This document shows, piece by piece, positions 20,066 through 30,744 of a DNA stretch of 64,000 nucleotides. The DNA comes from Hyphomicrobiales bacterium (GTDB lineage: Bacteria; Pseudomonadota; Alphaproteobacteria; Rhizobiales; Beijerinckiaceae). Position 1 is the stretch's first letter. Each line of letters begins with the position of its first letter. The position numbers were made by a program, and so were the translations under genes. Location of the stretch: contig JAIXTM010000005.1 of the NCBI GenBank assembly GCA_027483945.1, forward strand, positions 220,894-284,893, written 5' to 3'. The notes beneath the pieces are model-generated. The model searched no databases. It had not been told where the DNA came from and saw only the letters and a list, made by a program, of their open reading frames with translations.

Positions 20066-20532
20066 CAGTCTTCGACCACGAGCATGGCGCTGACTTCGGC
20101 CTCGGCGACGAGCGTCCCGTTCACCTTGGCCTCGCCCTTGAACCACCACATGGTGCGGCGCTGGGCGATCTTCGTCATGTGATATTCGACCGTATCGCCC
20201 GGCACGACCGGCTTGCGGAACTTCGCCTTGTCGATGGTCATGAAATAGACCTCCTTGGGCCGCTTGCGGTCGGCCAGCTTGGAGGCGACGCAGATGGCGC
20301 CTGCGGTCTGTGCCATGCCCTCGATGATCAAGACCCCCGGAAAGAGCGGGCGCGTGGGGAAATGGCCCGTGAATTGCGGCTCGTTGATCGTGACGTTCTT
20401 GATGCCGATGCAGGACTCGTCGCCGCGGATGTCCACGATCTTGTCGATGAGAAGGAACGGATATCTGTGAGGCAGATAGTCCATGATCTTCATGATATCG
20501 GCCGTTTCCAGCCGCACGGTCTCGCCGCTCAT
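20065..20532 (-). CDS. fabZ: 3-hydroxyacyl-ACP dehydratase FabZ
   Basis: A 155-residue hot-dog-fold dehydratase of fatty-acid elongation, which shares 3-hydroxyacyl-ACP with LpxA and LpxD. The ATG at 20532 overlaps the lpxD stop (ATGA). Motifs: [17 protein letters not shown], the catalytic histidine in [15 protein letters not shown], and the catalytic glutamate in [23 protein letters not shown] follows near residue 110. Length is normal. Confidence 0.96.
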   Translation of the reverse strand: MSGETVRLETADIMKIMDYLPHRYPFLLIDKIVDIRGDESCIGIKNVTINEPQFTGHFPTRPLFPGVLIIEGMAQTAGAICVASKLADRKRPKEVYFMTIDKAKFRKPVVPGDTVEYHMTKIAQRRTMWWFKGEAKVNGTLVAEAEVSAMLVVED

Positions 20533-21608
20533 TCGCCCTCTCCCCGTTCCTTCGCGCGCCCCTCTGCGGAGGCGTCGTCCCGCGCCGCCAGCCGGGACAA
20601 CGTCATCAGTTCGCGGAACCATTCGCGCACCGGCTTGGCCGGCGATCCGCCCCAGCGCGCCCCGGCCGGAACATCGCCCGCGATATTGCTCGTGGCCGCG
20701 ATCTGAGCCCCCGCGCCGACGGTGAGGTGGCCCGCCGATCCGACCTTGCCGCCCAGCGCGACGAAGTCCTCCAATGTCGTGCTTCCGGCGAGCCCGACCT
20801 GCGAGACGATCACGCAATGGCGCCCGATGACCACGTTGTGGCCGATCTGCACCTGGTTGTCGATCTTGGTCCCCTCGCCGATCACCGTATCGCGGCTCGC
20901 GCCCCGGTCGATCGTGGTATTCGCGCCGATTTCCACGTCGTCCTGGATGATGACGCGGCCGATTTGAGGGACCTTGAGGTGACCACGCGGGCTCATCGCG
21001 AAGCCGAACCCGTCCTGGCCGATCTGGACGCCGGGATGGATGATCACGCGGTTCCCGATCAGGGCGCATTGGATCGTGGCATTTGGCGCCACCGAACAGT
21101 CCCGCCCGATCCGGACATGGGGGCCTATCACCGCATTGGCCCCGATGATCGTTCCCGAGCCGATTTCAGCATGGGGCCCGATCACCGCGCCCGGGTCGAC
21201 AGTCACGCCCTGCTCGAGGCGGGCCGTTGGATGGATCGTCGAGCCGGGAGCGATGCCCTGGCTGCCGAAGACGGGACCTGGGCGCATCGCGCCGGGATGC
21301 AGGACAGCCAGGACCTGCGCGAAGACGCGATAAGGCTCGTTGCACACAAGGGCATGGACGCTGGCCGGCACCTTGGCCGCGAAGCGCCGCGACACGAGGC
21401 ACGCCCGGGCCTGCGTCAGGCCAAGCGCTTCCCCGTATTTGGGGTTGTCCATGTAAGCCAGATCATCCGGCCCAGCCAGCTCGAGAGACGCGACCCCGCG
21501 GATTGGCTCGTCGCCCGAAGCACCGTCTGGCACCGGAATGCCAGCGAGCGCGCAGACGCGTTCAAGCGTCAGCGCGCCCGACGAGGGAAAGAAGACCGGA
21601 TCGCTCAT
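20529..21608 (-). CDS. lpxD: UDP-3-O-acylglucosamine N-acyltransferase
   Basis: A 359-residue acyltransferase of the third lipid A step. The N-terminal uridine-binding domain (about residues 1-110) includes [20 protein letters not shown]. The hexapeptide-repeat beta-helix spans about 115-310, with [20 protein letters not shown] and the catalytic-site [17 protein letters not shown]. The C-terminal helix carries [19 protein letters not shown]. It starts 47 bases after the bamA stop and overlaps fabZ by four bases. Confidence 0.96.
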   Translation of the reverse strand: MSDPVFFPSSGALTLERVCALAGIPVPDGASGDEPIRGVASLELAGPDDLAYMDNPKYGEALGLTQARACLVSRRFAAKVPASVHALVCNEPYRVFAQVLAVLHPGAMRPGPVFGSQGIAPGSTIHPTARLEQGVTVDPGAVIGPHAEIGSGTIIGANAVIGPHVRIGRDCSVAPNATIQCALIGNRVIIHPGVQIGQDGFGFAMSPRGHLKVPQIGRVIIQDDVEIGANTTIDRGASRDTVIGEGTKIDNQVQIGHNVVIGRHCVIVSQVGLAGSTTLEDFVALGGKVGSAGHLTVGAGAQIAATSNIAGDVPAGARWGGSPAKPVREWFRELMTLSRLAARDDASAEGRAKERGEGE

Positions 21609-21655
21609 GACCAGCGGACCGTGCCGGGTGCGGCGGACGGGCCGCGCCCGGTGCC

Positions 21656-24088
21656 TTAGAACCGGGTGCCGCCGGAGAAGCGGAACGCCTGCGTGCGGTC
21701 GCCATCACCCTTCGACAGCGCGATCGCGTAGTCGAAGCGGATCGGGCCGAGCGGCGAGGACCAGAGCAGCGAAGCGCCGACCGAAGAACGGATCGACCGG
21801 TCGTCGCGGACGACGACGCATTCGGGCTGGACCGTTGGCCGGGCGCAATCGAACACGCCGTTCCGGTTCACGTCGAAGGCACGCTGGCCCTCGAAGCCGA
21901 AGAGCGTGCCGGCGTCGGCGAAGACCGCCGCCTTCATGCCCAGTTCCTTCGGCAGGCCGAAGATCGGGAACTGGACCTCGAGCGAGCCGCCGAAATAGGT
22001 CGTACCGCCTAGGGCGTTGGAGCTCGGATCCGCACTGATGTCGCGCGGGCCGATGCCGGACGGCGCGAAGCCGCGGACCAGCGACGGGCCGAGGAAGAAG
22101 TGGTCCACGATCTTCAGGTCGTTGCCGCCGAACCCGACGACGTGACCGCCCTGGATGCGCGCGATACCCACGAAGTCCTCGAAGAACTCGCGGAAGTAAC
22201 GCACGTCACCGGTGACGCGCAGGTAGCGGGAATCGCCGCCCAGGCCCGCGACGTCGGGCTTCAGTTCGGCGTACCAGCCGTTGCGCGGCTCCACGTTGGA
22301 GTCGAGCGTGTTGTAGGTGAAGGTCAGGCCGACGAGCGAGGTGATCGTCTTGCCGGCTGCTTCCTTCAGCGCCACCGAAGCTTCGCCGTCATAGGCGCAG
22401 TTCGGATAGAGCGCCGTGCCGTCGGCGTTCAGGGCCGTATAGCCCGGCAGCGGCAGAGAGCAGTCATTATACGGCTTCTTGTAGTCGTTCGGGATCTTGA
22501 GGTCCTGCTGGAACAGCGAGTACCGGCCCGTGACCGAGAATTCCTCGGTGATCGGCAGCGTCGCGCGAATGGTGCCGCCGGTCTGCCGGTTCTCATACCG
22601 GGAATACTTGGTGTTGTCGGTGTACTTCGAGAAGATATCGAAGCCCGCCGCGATGCGCTGGCCCAGGAAGTACGGCTCGGTGAACGAGAATTCCACGCCG
22701 CGCGAACGCTGGCCGGTCGAACCGGCGAGACGCACGAACTGACCACGGCCGAGGAAGTTGCTTTCCGAGACCGCCACTTCGCCGATGAAGCCGTCGGCGG
22801 TCGAATAGCCGCCGGCGATGGAGAACTGGCCGGTCGACTGATCCTCGACATCCACGTTGAGGACGACGCGGTCCGGCGCGGAGCCCGGCTCGGTCGTCAT
22901 GCGGACCGTCTTGAAGAAGCGGGTGTTGTTCAGGCGCCGCTCGGCACGGTCCAGCAGCACCTTGTTGTAGGGGTCGCCTTCGCCGAGATCGAGCTCGCGG
23001 CGGATGACGTAGTCGCGCGTGCGGGTGTTGCCGCGGACGTTGATCCGCTCGATGTAGACGCGCGGGCCCTCTTCCACCACGTAGGTGATGCCGATCACGC
23101 GGCCGGCCGGATCGCGCTGACCGACGGGGCGGACCTGTGCGAAGGCATAGCCGCGGCGGGCGACCTCGGTCGTGATGCCGACCAGCGACTTCTCAACCGC
23201 CTCGGCGTTATAGACGTCGCCGGAATCGCTGACGACGCGGCGCTGGAGCGCGGCATTATCGACATCGCGGATGCGCGATTCCACCGAGACCGGGCCGACC
23301 CGATACTGCTGGCCCTCGTCGACCGTAATCGTGATGATGTAGCCGCCCTGGGCGCTGTCGAAGACCGCTTCGTTGCTGACGATGCGGAAATCGGCATAGC
23401 CGTTCTTGAGGTAATAGCGGCGGATCAGCTCCAGGTCGGACGCGATGCGATCCGGATCGTAGATATCGGAATTCTTCAGCCAGCTGAGGAAGTTCGACTC
23501 CGTCGTCGTCATCAGGCGGCGGAGCCGATAGCCCGAAACCGCCTCGTTGCCGACGAAGTTGATCGACTTCACGCCCGTCTTGTCGCCTTCCACAATGGTG
23601 AAGACGACGTCGATCGTGCCGTTCGGCAGGTCGACGACGCGGTGGGTGACCTGGGCGTTGCCGCGGCCGGACCGGCGATAGAGCTCGAGGATGCGCTGGG
23701 CGTCCTGCTGCGCGATGGCGGGGCTGTAGGGCCCGCGCGCCTTCGTCTGCAACTCCGGAAGCAGCGTGTCCTTGTTGACCTTCTTGTTGCCCTCGACCGC
23801 GACCCGGTTGATGACGTTGTTCTCGACAACGTTGACGACCACGCTGCCGCCCTGGCGGGCGACGCGCACGGAGGAGAACAGGCCGGTGGCCATCAGGTCG
23901 CGGCGGGCCTGCTCAAGATTGCCGTCCGCGACATAGGCGCGGATCGTGGCGGCCTCGACGCGACGGTTGCCCTGCACGACGACCGACTGGGCCATGGCCG
24001 CGTAGCTGCCCGACAGGAGCAATGCGGCCGCCAGAGCCATCTTCGGAGTGGACGCAGACACGCTCGGGCCTTTGGTCACAAACTTCAT
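21656..24088 (-). CDS. bamA: Outer membrane protein assembly factor BamA
   Basis: An 810-residue Omp85 protein, the essential core of the BAM complex that folds beta-barrel proteins into the outer membrane. A signal peptide ends near AMA-QS at about residue 33. Five POTRA repeats follow (for example [38 protein letters not shown] and [20 protein letters not shown]). The barrel begins near residue 430. The L6 motif is [14 protein letters not shown], and the protein ends with a C-terminal phenylalanine, the usual beta-signal. Placement between rseP and lpxD is the classical order. Confidence 0.97.
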   Translation of the reverse strand: MKFVTKGPSVSASTPKMALAAALLLSGSYAAMAQSVVVQGNRRVEAATIRAYVADGNLEQARRDLMATGLFSSVRVARQGGSVVVNVVENNVINRVAVEGNKKVNKDTLLPELQTKARGPYSPAIAQQDAQRILELYRRSGRGNAQVTHRVVDLPNGTIDVVFTIVEGDKTGVKSINFVGNEAVSGYRLRRLMTTTESNFLSWLKNSDIYDPDRIASDLELIRRYYLKNGYADFRIVSNEAVFDSAQGGYIITITVDEGQQYRVGPVSVESRIRDVDNAALQRRVVSDSGDVYNAEAVEKSLVGITTEVARRGYAFAQVRPVGQRDPAGRVIGITYVVEEGPRVYIERINVRGNTRTRDYVIRRELDLGEGDPYNKVLLDRAERRLNNTRFFKTVRMTTEPGSAPDRVVLNVDVEDQSTGQFSIAGGYSTADGFIGEVAVSESNFLGRGQFVRLAGSTGQRSRGVEFSFTEPYFLGQRIAAGFDIFSKYTDNTKYSRYENRQTGGTIRATLPITEEFSVTGRYSLFQQDLKIPNDYKKPYNDCSLPLPGYTALNADGTALYPNCAYDGEASVALKEAAGKTITSLVGLTFTYNTLDSNVEPRNGWYAELKPDVAGLGGDSRYLRVTGDVRYFREFFEDFVGIARIQGGHVVGFGGNDLKIVDHFFLGPSLVRGFAPSGIGPRDISADPSSNALGGTTYFGGSLEVQFPIFGLPKELGMKAAVFADAGTLFGFEGQRAFDVNRNGVFDCARPTVQPECVVVRDDRSIRSSVGASLLWSSPLGPIRFDYAIALSKGDGDRTQAFRFSGGTRF

Positions 24089-24321
24089 CTCGGGTCGCCT
24101 GCTTCTTCTTTTTTGGAGCCGTCCCTCTCTGCACGATCCGATCGACCGGGGTCGTTCGGCCCGTGAGCGAGGGCGGAAGCAGCCTCTGGAGGCGGCCTTA
24201 CGCTTCTACAAAGTTTCGGCTCGTTAGCAACCACCGAGGCGGGCCACATCCTGATTTTTTCGGGGCCCGTTGCCTTCAGGTCACGTCAAATCAAGGCTTT
24301 ATTTACCCTAACGAATTATGC

Positions 24322-25491
24322 TCAGCCCCGCATTCCGAGCAGCGCGCCGAAATGGAGCACGTCGTTCCAGGTGGCGACGAGCATGAGCGTCACGACGAAG
24401 GCTAATCCGATCCGGAAGCCGAATTCCTGGGCCCGCTCGCTCAGGGGACGTCCCCTCGCCGCCTCGATGCCGTAGAAGAGCAGGTGACCGCCGTCCAGCA
24501 GCGGAATCGGCACGAGGTTGATGAGCCCGATCGACACCGACAGCAGCGCCGTCAGCGACAGCAGCGACTTGAAGCCGAAGCTCGCCATGTAGCCTGCCGC
24601 CTGGGCGATGCGCGGCACGCCGGATATCTGGTCGATCGATTCGCGGCCCGTGACGAGCTTGCCGAAATAGGCTCCGGTCCGCTCCACGATGAACCAGGTC
24701 TCGGCGACTCCGATGCGCAGCGACTGCAGCAGGCTGTACTCTTCGTGCCGCAGGGCCGCGGGATCCGTGGACGCCCGGATGCCCAGTTGCCCGATGCGCT
24801 GCACGCCGAGCTTCGTGGGAATTTCCTTGAGGTCCGGCACAGCTTCGACGCTGAGGTCCTGATCGGCCCGGCGGATGCGGAGCGTCAGGCGCTCGCCCGC
24901 ATGGCTCATGACGGCGCGCTGGATGTCCGTGAAGGTGCGGGTCTCGGCCCCGTTGACTGCCAGGATCACGTCGCCGGCCTGAAGCCCGGCCCGCGAAGCG
25001 GCGCTGTTCTCCACGACCGCCTCGACGCGCGGGGCATGGACATAATAGCCGTAGAAATAGGCGGTGCCCGTGAAGATCGCGATGGCCAGCAGGAAGTTCG
25101 CGATCGGGCCCGCCGCCACGATCGCCGCGCGGCGAGCGACCGACTTCTCGTGGAAACTCTCGGCCTTCTCGTCCGGCGACATACGCCGGAGCTGGTCGAC
25201 GTCCGGCACGCTCGCGCTGTTGAGATCGCCGGCGAACTTCACATAGCCGCCGAGCGGGATGGCGCTCAGGCGCCAGCGGGTGCCGTTCTTGGCTGTGTAG
25301 CCGAGTATCTCAGGCCCAAATCCAATGGAAAAGGACTTCACACCGACGCCGCAGAGGCGGCCGACAAGGTAGTGGCCCAGTTCGTGGATGAACACGACCA
25401 CGGTCAGCACGAACAGGAACGGAATGAGGTAGTTCAGTCCGGAGCCCCAGAGCGCCGACAGGAAGCCTTCGAACACGCGCGATATCTCCAC
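24322..25491 (-). CDS. rseP: Site-2 protease RseP (M50 family)
   Basis: A 389-residue intramembrane zinc protease that cleaves anti-sigma factors and remnant signal peptides. It starts with GTG at 25491. The zinc motif HELGH is at residues 36-40 in the first transmembrane helix. A single PDZ domain (about 125-205) contains SAASRAGLQAGDVILAVNGA. The third metal ligand is in NLVPIPLLDGGHLLFY near residue 335, and a final transmembrane helix follows. The presence of one rather than two PDZ domains is common in alphaproteobacteria. It lies 12 bases after dxr and 233 bp before bamA. Confidence 0.95.
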   Translation of the reverse strand: MEISRVFEGFLSALWGSGLNYLIPFLFVLTVVVFIHELGHYLVGRLCGVGVKSFSIGFGPEILGYTAKNGTRWRLSAIPLGGYVKFAGDLNSASVPDVDQLRRMSPDEKAESFHEKSVARRAAIVAAGPIANFLLAIAIFTGTAYFYGYYVHAPRVEAVVENSAASRAGLQAGDVILAVNGAETRTFTDIQRAVMSHAGERLTLRIRRADQDLSVEAVPDLKEIPTKLGVQRIGQLGIRASTDPAALRHEEYSLLQSLRIGVAETWFIVERTGAYFGKLVTGRESIDQISGVPRIAQAAGYMASFGFKSLLSLTALLSVSIGLINLVPIPLLDGGHLLFYGIEAARGRPLSERAQEFGFRIGLAFVVTLMLVATWNDVLHFGALLGMRG

Positions 25492-25503
25492 CGTTCCCGT
25501 CCC

Positions 25504-26676
25504 TTAAGTGGCAGTTGGGCCCGGCGGAAGCAAGGCACGCGTCGCCGCACGCGCCGCGGCATCCACCACCAGGGCCTCCTCGACGCCGGCCGGCGTGCCG
25601 TGACGGCCGGCCATCTGCTCGAGCGTCCGGGCGACGAGAGCCGGGATATCGCCGAACGGAATCGCCTTTGCAAGGAAAGCGGCGACGGCGACCTCGTTGG
25701 CTGCGTTGAGGATCGTCGGGGCCGCCCCGCCGGCCCGCAAGGCGTCGCGGGCCAATGCAAGGCATGGGAAACGCTCCGGATCGGGAGCCTCGAAGGTCAG
25801 CGTGCCGGCAGCGGCGAGATCCAGCCGCCGGTTGCCCGCGCTCGGCAGCCGGTCCGGCCAGGCGAGGCAGTGAAGCGTCGGAACGCGCATGTCCGGAGCC
25901 GCCAGCCCGGCTGCGACGGAACCGTCCGTGAAACAGACGAGGCCGTGAACGATGGACTGAGGATGGACAACGGCCTCCAGCCTGTCGGCGCCAAGCCCGA
26001 AAAGATGATGAGCCTCAATCAGTTCGAGACCCTTGTTCATCAGCGACGCCGAATCGGTGCTGATCTTCGCGCCCATGGACCAGGTCGGATGATTCAGGGC
26101 GTCCGCCGGGGTCGCCGCAGCGATGCGCCCCGCGTCCCACGTCCGGAACGGGCCGCCCGAGGCGGTCAGGATCATCTTCTCGACACTGTCGGCCGGCGCA
26201 TCGCCAAGGGCCTGGAATAGGGCGTTGTGCTCGGAATCCAGCGGCAGGATCGTCGCGCCGACGGCGCGGGCGCGGGCCATGAAGGCTTCGCCGGCGCAGA
26301 CGAGGCATTCCTTGTTCGCGAGCGCGATGTGCCGGCCCCGCTTCAGCGCGGCATAGGTCGGCGCCAGGCCTGCCGCCCCCGCGATTCCCGCCACGACGAT
26401 GTCTGCCGGCTCCTCCACCGCGTCGAGCACGGCCGCCGGCCCGCCGCCGGTGCGGATGCCTGTGCCGGACAGGGCGATGGCGAGGTCCTGCGCGGCCGAG
26501 GCATCGGCGACCACCGCGAAGGAGGCGTTGAGCTCCCGGGCGATGCGGGCCAGCCCGGCGGCGTCGCGGTGCGCCACGACGCTGCCGACACGGAAATGCC
26601 GGCTCTGCTCCTTCAGCACCGCGCAGGCGGCCGATCCGACCGATCCCGTGGCACCCAGGACCGTAACGGTGCGCAT
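25504..26676 (-). CDS. dxr: 1-deoxy-D-xylulose-5-phosphate reductoisomerase
   Basis: A 390-residue enzyme that converts DXP to MEP, the committed step of the non-mevalonate isoprenoid pathway. The ATG at 26676 (MRTVTVLGATGSVGSAACAV) places the NADPH-binding GATGSVG at the N-terminus; the longer frame would run into cdsA. Metal and substrate motifs: LPLDSEHNALFQAL, ILTASGGPFRTWD, TPADALNHPTWSMGAKIS and DSASLMNKGLELIEAHHLFG. C-terminal helices are complete. It begins one base after the cdsA stop codon. Confidence 0.96.
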   Translation of the reverse strand: MRTVTVLGATGSVGSAACAVLKEQSRHFRVGSVVAHRDAAGLARIARELNASFAVVADASAAQDLAIALSGTGIRTGGGPAAVLDAVEEPADIVVAGIAGAAGLAPTYAALKRGRHIALANKECLVCAGEAFMARARAVGATILPLDSEHNALFQALGDAPADSVEKMILTASGGPFRTWDAGRIAAATPADALNHPTWSMGAKISTDSASLMNKGLELIEAHHLFGLGADRLEAVVHPQSIVHGLVCFTDGSVAAGLAAPDMRVPTLHCLAWPDRLPSAGNRRLDLAAAGTLTFEAPDPERFPCLALARDALRAGGAAPTILNAANEVAVAAFLAKAIPFGDIPALVARTLEQMAGRHGTPAGVEEALVVDAAARAATRALLPPGPTAT

Positions 26677-26677
26677 G

Positions 26678-27490
26678 TCAGCCGGCCAGGCCATGCCGGA
26701 GCGCCAGCGCCGCCAGCACGATGAAGGCGACGGCACAGAAGGCGTCGAGGCGGTCCATGATGCCGCCATGGCCCGGGATGGTGGACCCGGAATCCTTGAC
26801 GCCTGCCCGGCGCTTCAGCGCCGATTCGGCGAGGTCACCCGCCTGTCCGGCGATGGAGGCGGCGGCGGACAGGATCGCGAGCGCCGCCAGCGGCATCGGC
26901 TGCTGGCCGTAGCGTGCCGCGGCCCAGCCTACCGCGATGCCGGCGATCGTCGCCGCAATGAGCCCGCCGATGAAGCCGGACCAGGTCTTCTTCGGACTGA
27001 CAGACGGCATGAGCTTGGGGCCGCCCAGCGCTCTGCCCGTGAAGAAGGCGGCGATGTCGGAAGTCCAGACGACGGCGAACATCCAGGCGATTCCGGCCAT
27101 GCCGAGCGCCGGATCGTTGCGCACGATGATCACGGCCACCACGACGACGCCCGCATAGATGAGGCCGAGGACGCCCCAGCCGCGCTCGGCTCGCGGCCCC
27201 GGCAGGACGAGCTGTGCCAGGATGGCGGCCGCGCCGGCGATGACGGTCCAGCCGGGTGCGAACAGCAGGGCCGCGGCCACGGCCAGGATGCCCGCGATAC
27301 CAGCGAGCATCCGGACCCGGCGGGCCGGCGCCGTCGTCATGGCGAGCCATTCCACCCAGATCCAGGCAGCGGCGGCCGCCCAGAACGCGGCGAAGACGAG
27401 TCCTCCGATCCAGAGCGTCGCGAGCGCGGCAGCAGCCATCACGAGCGCCGAGAGGACGCGCTTGGTGAGTTCAGACGGCTGGCGGCTCAT
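26678..27490 (-). CDS. cdsA: Phosphatidate cytidylyltransferase
   Basis: A 270-residue multi-pass inner-membrane enzyme making CDP-diacylglycerol from phosphatidate and CTP, the branch point of phospholipid synthesis. The sequence shows about seven hydrophobic segments, and [13 protein letters not shown] in the conserved cytoplasmic loop. The CDS family signature is near the C-terminus: [20 protein letters not shown] followed by RLDAFCAVA. The ATG overlaps the uppS stop by four bases. The gene lies in the usual frr-uppS-cdsA-dxr-rseP order. Confidence 0.95.
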   Translation of the reverse strand: MSRQPSELTKRVLSALVMAAAALATLWIGGLVFAAFWAAAAAWIWVEWLAMTTAPARRVRMLAGIAGILAVAAALLFAPGWTVIAGAAAILAQLVLPGPRAERGWGVLGLIYAGVVVVAVIIVRNDPALGMAGIAWMFAVVWTSDIAAFFTGRALGGPKLMPSVSPKKTWSGFIGGLIAATIAGIAVGWAAARYGQQPMPLAALAILSAAASIAGQAGDLAESALKRRAGVKDSGSTIPGHGGIMDRLDAFCAVAFIVLAALALRHGLAG

Positions 27491-28260
27491 GCGCCGGCAC
27501 TCGCGGCGCCAAGGCCGCCATAGCGCCGCTCGCGATTACGGAAAGTCGCGATGGCTTCGGCGAGGGCGGCGCCGTCGAAGTCCGGCCAGAGGATCGGCAT
27601 GAACAGGAATTCGGCGTAGGCCGCCTGCCAGAGCAGGAAATTCGACAGCCGCTCCTCGCCGGAGGTGCGGATGATGAGATCCGGGTCGGGGATGCCGGCG
27701 GTGCCGAGGCGGTCCGCCAGCGCATCCTCATCGATCGACGCCGGATCGAGCCGGCCGGCCGCGGCTTCCTGCGCCAGGGCACGGGCGGCGGCGGCGATCT
27801 CCGCACGCGCGCCGTAATTGAAGGCGACGACCAGCGTCAGCCCGAGATTGGCCGCAGTGCGGCTCTCCGCCTCGTCGAGCAGGTCGCGGATGTCCTGACT
27901 GAGGCCCTCGCGCTCCCCAATGATGCGCACGCGCACGCCCTGCTCTGAAAGGCTTGCGAGGTCGTTCCGCACGAACCGGCGCAGCAGGGAGAACAGCTCG
28001 GTGATCTCCGATTGCGGCCGCCGCCAGTTCTCGGACGAGAAGCTGTAGATCGTCAGGAAACGGACGCCCTGTTCGGCGGCGGCGCGGACGGTGCGCCGCA
28101 ACGCCTCGACGCCGCGGCGATGGCCTTCCGCGCGGGGCAACCCGCGGCGCGCAGCCCATCGACCGTTGCCGTCCATGATGATGGCCACATGGACGGGGCC
28201 GGTCCCGCCCCCCAGCCCGGCTGCGGTTTCTTCCCTGATGCCGGGCGTGGCTGCGCTCAC
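27487..28260 (-). CDS. uppS: Isoprenyl transferase (undecaprenyl diphosphate synthase)
   Basis: A 257-residue cis-prenyltransferase providing the lipid carrier for peptidoglycan and O-antigen synthesis. I chose GTG at 28260, ten bases after the frr stop, because GAGGA precedes it and the upstream frame lies inside frr. The active-site aspartate is in [20 protein letters not shown]. Other motifs: [44 protein letters not shown] and [20 protein letters not shown]. Length is near normal with a slightly long N-terminus. Confidence 0.95.
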   Translation of the reverse strand: MSAATPGIREETAAGLGGGTGPVHVAIIMDGNGRWAARRGLPRAEGHRRGVEALRRTVRAAAEQGVRFLTIYSFSSENWRRPQSEITELFSLLRRFVRNDLASLSEQGVRVRIIGEREGLSQDIRDLLDEAESRTAANLGLTLVVAFNYGARAEIAAAARALAQEAAAGRLDPASIDEDALADRLGTAGIPDPDLIIRTSGEERLSNFLLWQAAYAEFLFMPILWPDFDGAALAEAIATFRNRERRYGGLGAASAGA

Positions 28261-28270
28261 GGATGTGTCC

Positions 28271-28828
28271 TCAGACGTGCAGGATTTCTTTTTCCTTGGA
28301 CGCCAGGTTCTGATCGATCTCGGCCACGTATTGGTCCGTCGCCTTCTGGACCTGATCGGCCAGGCGGGTCTGATCATCCTGGCTGATCTCGCCGTCCTTT
28401 TCCGCCTTCTTCAAGGCGTCGAGGCCATCGCGGCGCACATGGCGGACGGCGACACGCGCCTCTTCCGCGTATTTGTGCGCGACCTTGACCATCTCCTTGC
28501 GGCGCTGCTCGTTCATCTCGGGGATGCGCAGGCGGATGACCTGGCCTTCCGTCTGCGGATTGAGGCCGAGATCGGATTCACGGATCGCCTTCTCGACGGC
28601 CGCCGTCATGCCGCGGTCCCAGACCTGCACGGAGACGAGGCGCGGCTCGGGCACGGAGACGGTCGCCACCTGGTTGATCGGCATCAGCGCGCCGTAGGCA
28701 TCGACCTGGATCGGGTCGAGCAGGTTTGCCGAGGCACGGCCAGTGCGCAGGCTCGCCAGGTCGTTCTTGAAGGAATTGACCGCGCCCTGCATGCGGCGCT
28801 TGACGTCGTTGAGGTCGGTGGCGCTCAT
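28271..28828 (-). CDS. frr: Ribosome-recycling factor
   Basis: A 185-residue tRNA-mimic that, with EF-G, splits post-termination ribosomes. Typical sequence: [60 protein letters not shown] and [20 protein letters not shown]. The length is exactly that of the bacterial family. It is preceded by a GGGG-containing leader and lies between pyrH and uppS. Confidence 0.97.
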   Translation of the reverse strand: MSATDLNDVKRRMQGAVNSFKNDLASLRTGRASANLLDPIQVDAYGALMPINQVATVSVPEPRLVSVQVWDRGMTAAVEKAIRESDLGLNPQTEGQVIRLRIPEMNEQRRKEMVKVAHKYAEEARVAVRHVRRDGLDALKKAEKDGEISQDDQTRLADQVQKATDQYVAEIDQNLASKEKEILHV

Positions 28829-28891
28829 GAACTGCCCCCTTGGATGGTTCTGTCTTGCTGGACAACCGCTTAAGCGCCCGGCGGCGCGGCA

Positions 28892-29608
28892 TCAAGGCCT
28901 GACGAGCGTGGACCGCGCCGTGCCGGCCAGGATCGCGGCCACCGAGCTCGGCGCATGGACCGATCCGACGATGATGGGAAGGCGGCTTTCGCGGGCCAGG
29001 GCGAAGGCGGCAGTGTCCATCACCTTGAGGTCGCGTGCCAGGGCCTCGTCGTGGGTCAGCGTATCGAAGCGGTTCGCGGAGGGATTGCCCTTGGGGTCGG
29101 AATCGTAGACGCCGTCGACCTGCGTGGCCTTCAGGACCGCGTCGCAACCCAACTCCGCGGCACGCAGGACCGCTCCGGTATCGGTGGTGAAATACGGATT
29201 GCCGGTGCCGCCCGCGAGAAGAACGACGCGGCCCTTGCCGAGGTGGTGCAGGGCCGGCTGGCGGGCATAGGGCTCGCAGAGGCTCGGCATCGGCACAGCC
29301 GAGAGAGTCCGGGCCGACACGCCCTGGGCGTTGATGGCGCTTTCCAAGGCGAGCGCGTTCATGATCGTCGCCAGCATGCCCATGGAATCGGCGGTCGGAC
29401 GATCGATCCATCCGGCGGCGGCGACGCGCGCGCCGCGGATGATGTTGCCGCCGCCCACCACGACCGCGATCTGAAAGCCGGACCGGCTGGCTTGGGCGAG
29501 ATCAGCAGCGAGGCGCGTCAGCGTGTCGGGATCGAGCCAGTAGCCGTCTGGAGCGGCAAGGCCCTCGCCGGACAGTTTCACCAGGACGCGACGGAACCCA
29601 TGGGACAT
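28892..29608 (-). CDS. pyrH: Uridylate kinase
   Basis: A 238-residue UMP kinase of the amino-acid-kinase family, giving UDP for nucleic acid and envelope sugar synthesis. The ATG at 29608 (MSHGFRRVLVKLSGEGLAAP) follows a GGAGG; an in-frame ATG at 29629 lies upstream of that site and is less likely. Motifs: VLVKLSGEGL, AVVVGGGNIIRGA, DSMGMLATIMNALAL, FTTDTGAVLRAAELGCDAVL and KATQVDGVYDSDPKGNP. Length matches the family. Confidence 0.96.
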   Translation of the reverse strand: MSHGFRRVLVKLSGEGLAAPDGYWLDPDTLTRLAADLAQASRSGFQIAVVVGGGNIIRGARVAAAGWIDRPTADSMGMLATIMNALALESAINAQGVSARTLSAVPMPSLCEPYARQPALHHLGKGRVVLLAGGTGNPYFTTDTGAVLRAAELGCDAVLKATQVDGVYDSDPKGNPSANRFDTLTHDEALARDLKVMDTAAFALARESRLPIIVGSVHAPSSVAAILAGTARSTLVRP

Positions 29609-29690
29609 CGTTGCGGCGCCTCCGGTCATGCGATCGGTCGTTTATACAAGATCGCGGCGGCGGTACGAGCCGCCGCCGCGAATGGCAGGA

Positions 29691-30629
29691 TCAGGAATTG
29701 CCGCCAGCGGCAGCCGCGACCTCGGCCGCGAAGTCCGACTCGGCCTTCTCGATGCCCTCGCCCAGAGCGTAGCGCACGAAGCCCTTCAGGGCGACCGGCG
29801 CGCCGGCCTTGCCCTCGGCTTCCTTGAGCACCTGGGTGACGGACTTGGAAGGATCGTGGATGAAGGCCTGATCGAGGAGGCAGACCTCTTTGTAATAGGT
29901 CTTCAGGCCGCTCTCGACGATCTTCTCGAGCACGTGGGGCGGCTTGCCGGCGTTCTTCTCGGCCAGGATGGCCTTCTCGCGCTCGACCGTCTCTGCCGAC
30001 ATGCCCGAAGCGTCCAAAGCCAGCGGGTTGGCCGCGGCGACATGCATGGCGATCTGCCGGCCGAGGGTCGCGAGGACCTCCTTGTTGCCGATCGATTCCA
30101 GCGCGACGAGGACGCCGATGCGGCCGAGGCCGTCGGTGACGACGTTGTGGACATAGGAGGCGACGACGCCCTCGCCCACCGACACGCCGGCAGCGCGGCG
30201 CAGCGTCATGTTCTCGCCGACGGTGGCGATGGCGTTCGCAACCGCGTCCTCGACGGTGCCGCCGCCCGGATAGGCGGCCTTCTTCAGCGTCTCGACATCG
30301 TCGCCGGTGGCGAGCGACGGATTGGCGATGGCGACCTTGGCGATGGTAGATGCGAGCGCCTGGAACTGGTCGTTGCGGGCGACGAAGTCGGTTTCCGAGT
30401 TGACCTCGACGGCCACGCCCCTGGTGCCGGACACGGCGACCGCGACGAGGCCCTCGGCGGCCACGCGGCCGGACTTCTTGGCGGCCTTGGACAGGCCCTT
30501 CTTGCGCAGCCAGTCGACCGCGGCCTCGATGTCGCCGCCCGTCTCGTTGAGCGCGGTCTTGCAGTCCATCATGCCTGCGCCGGTCTTCTCGCGCAGGTCC
30601 TTCACCATCGCGGCCGTGATGTTCGCCAT
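29691..30629 (-). CDS. tsf: Translation elongation factor Ts
   Basis: A 312-residue nucleotide-exchange factor for EF-Tu. The N-terminal UBA-like domain reads [20 protein letters not shown]. The conserved [13 protein letters not shown] lies near residue 80, followed by IGVLVALES and [11 protein letters not shown], then the coiled-coil region and [20 protein letters not shown]. Length is normal. It is downstream of rpsB with a 115-bp spacer that holds a GC-rich hairpin. Confidence 0.97.
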   Translation of the reverse strand: MANITAAMVKDLREKTGAGMMDCKTALNETGGDIEAAVDWLRKKGLSKAAKKSGRVAAEGLVAVAVSGTRGVAVEVNSETDFVARNDQFQALASTIAKVAIANPSLATGDDVETLKKAAYPGGGTVEDAVANAIATVGENMTLRRAAGVSVGEGVVASYVHNVVTDGLGRIGVLVALESIGNKEVLATLGRQIAMHVAAANPLALDASGMSAETVEREKAILAEKNAGKPPHVLEKIVESGLKTYYKEVCLLDQAFIHDPSKSVTQVLKEAEGKAGAPVALKGFVRYALGEGIEKAESDFAAEVAAAAGGNS

Positions 30630-30665
30630 GTCGAAAACCTCAAATTGGATTGCATAAGGACAGAA

Positions 30666-30687
30666 CCCGGCGCGGTGGCGCGCCGGG
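30666..30687 (-). terminator. GC-rich hairpin between rpsB and tsf (possible attenuator)
   Basis: Perfect stem CCCGGCGCG with CGCGCCGGG. On the minus strand it is followed by TTCTGTCCTT, a poor U tract. Its position between rpsB and tsf suggests partial termination or an RNA-processing/stability element rather than a full stop. Confidence 0.4.
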
Positions 30688-30744
30688 CGTGTTGTCTTGT
30701 CGAGCGGCTGCCGGCCGGCTGTCAGGCCATACCGGCTCCGGAGA

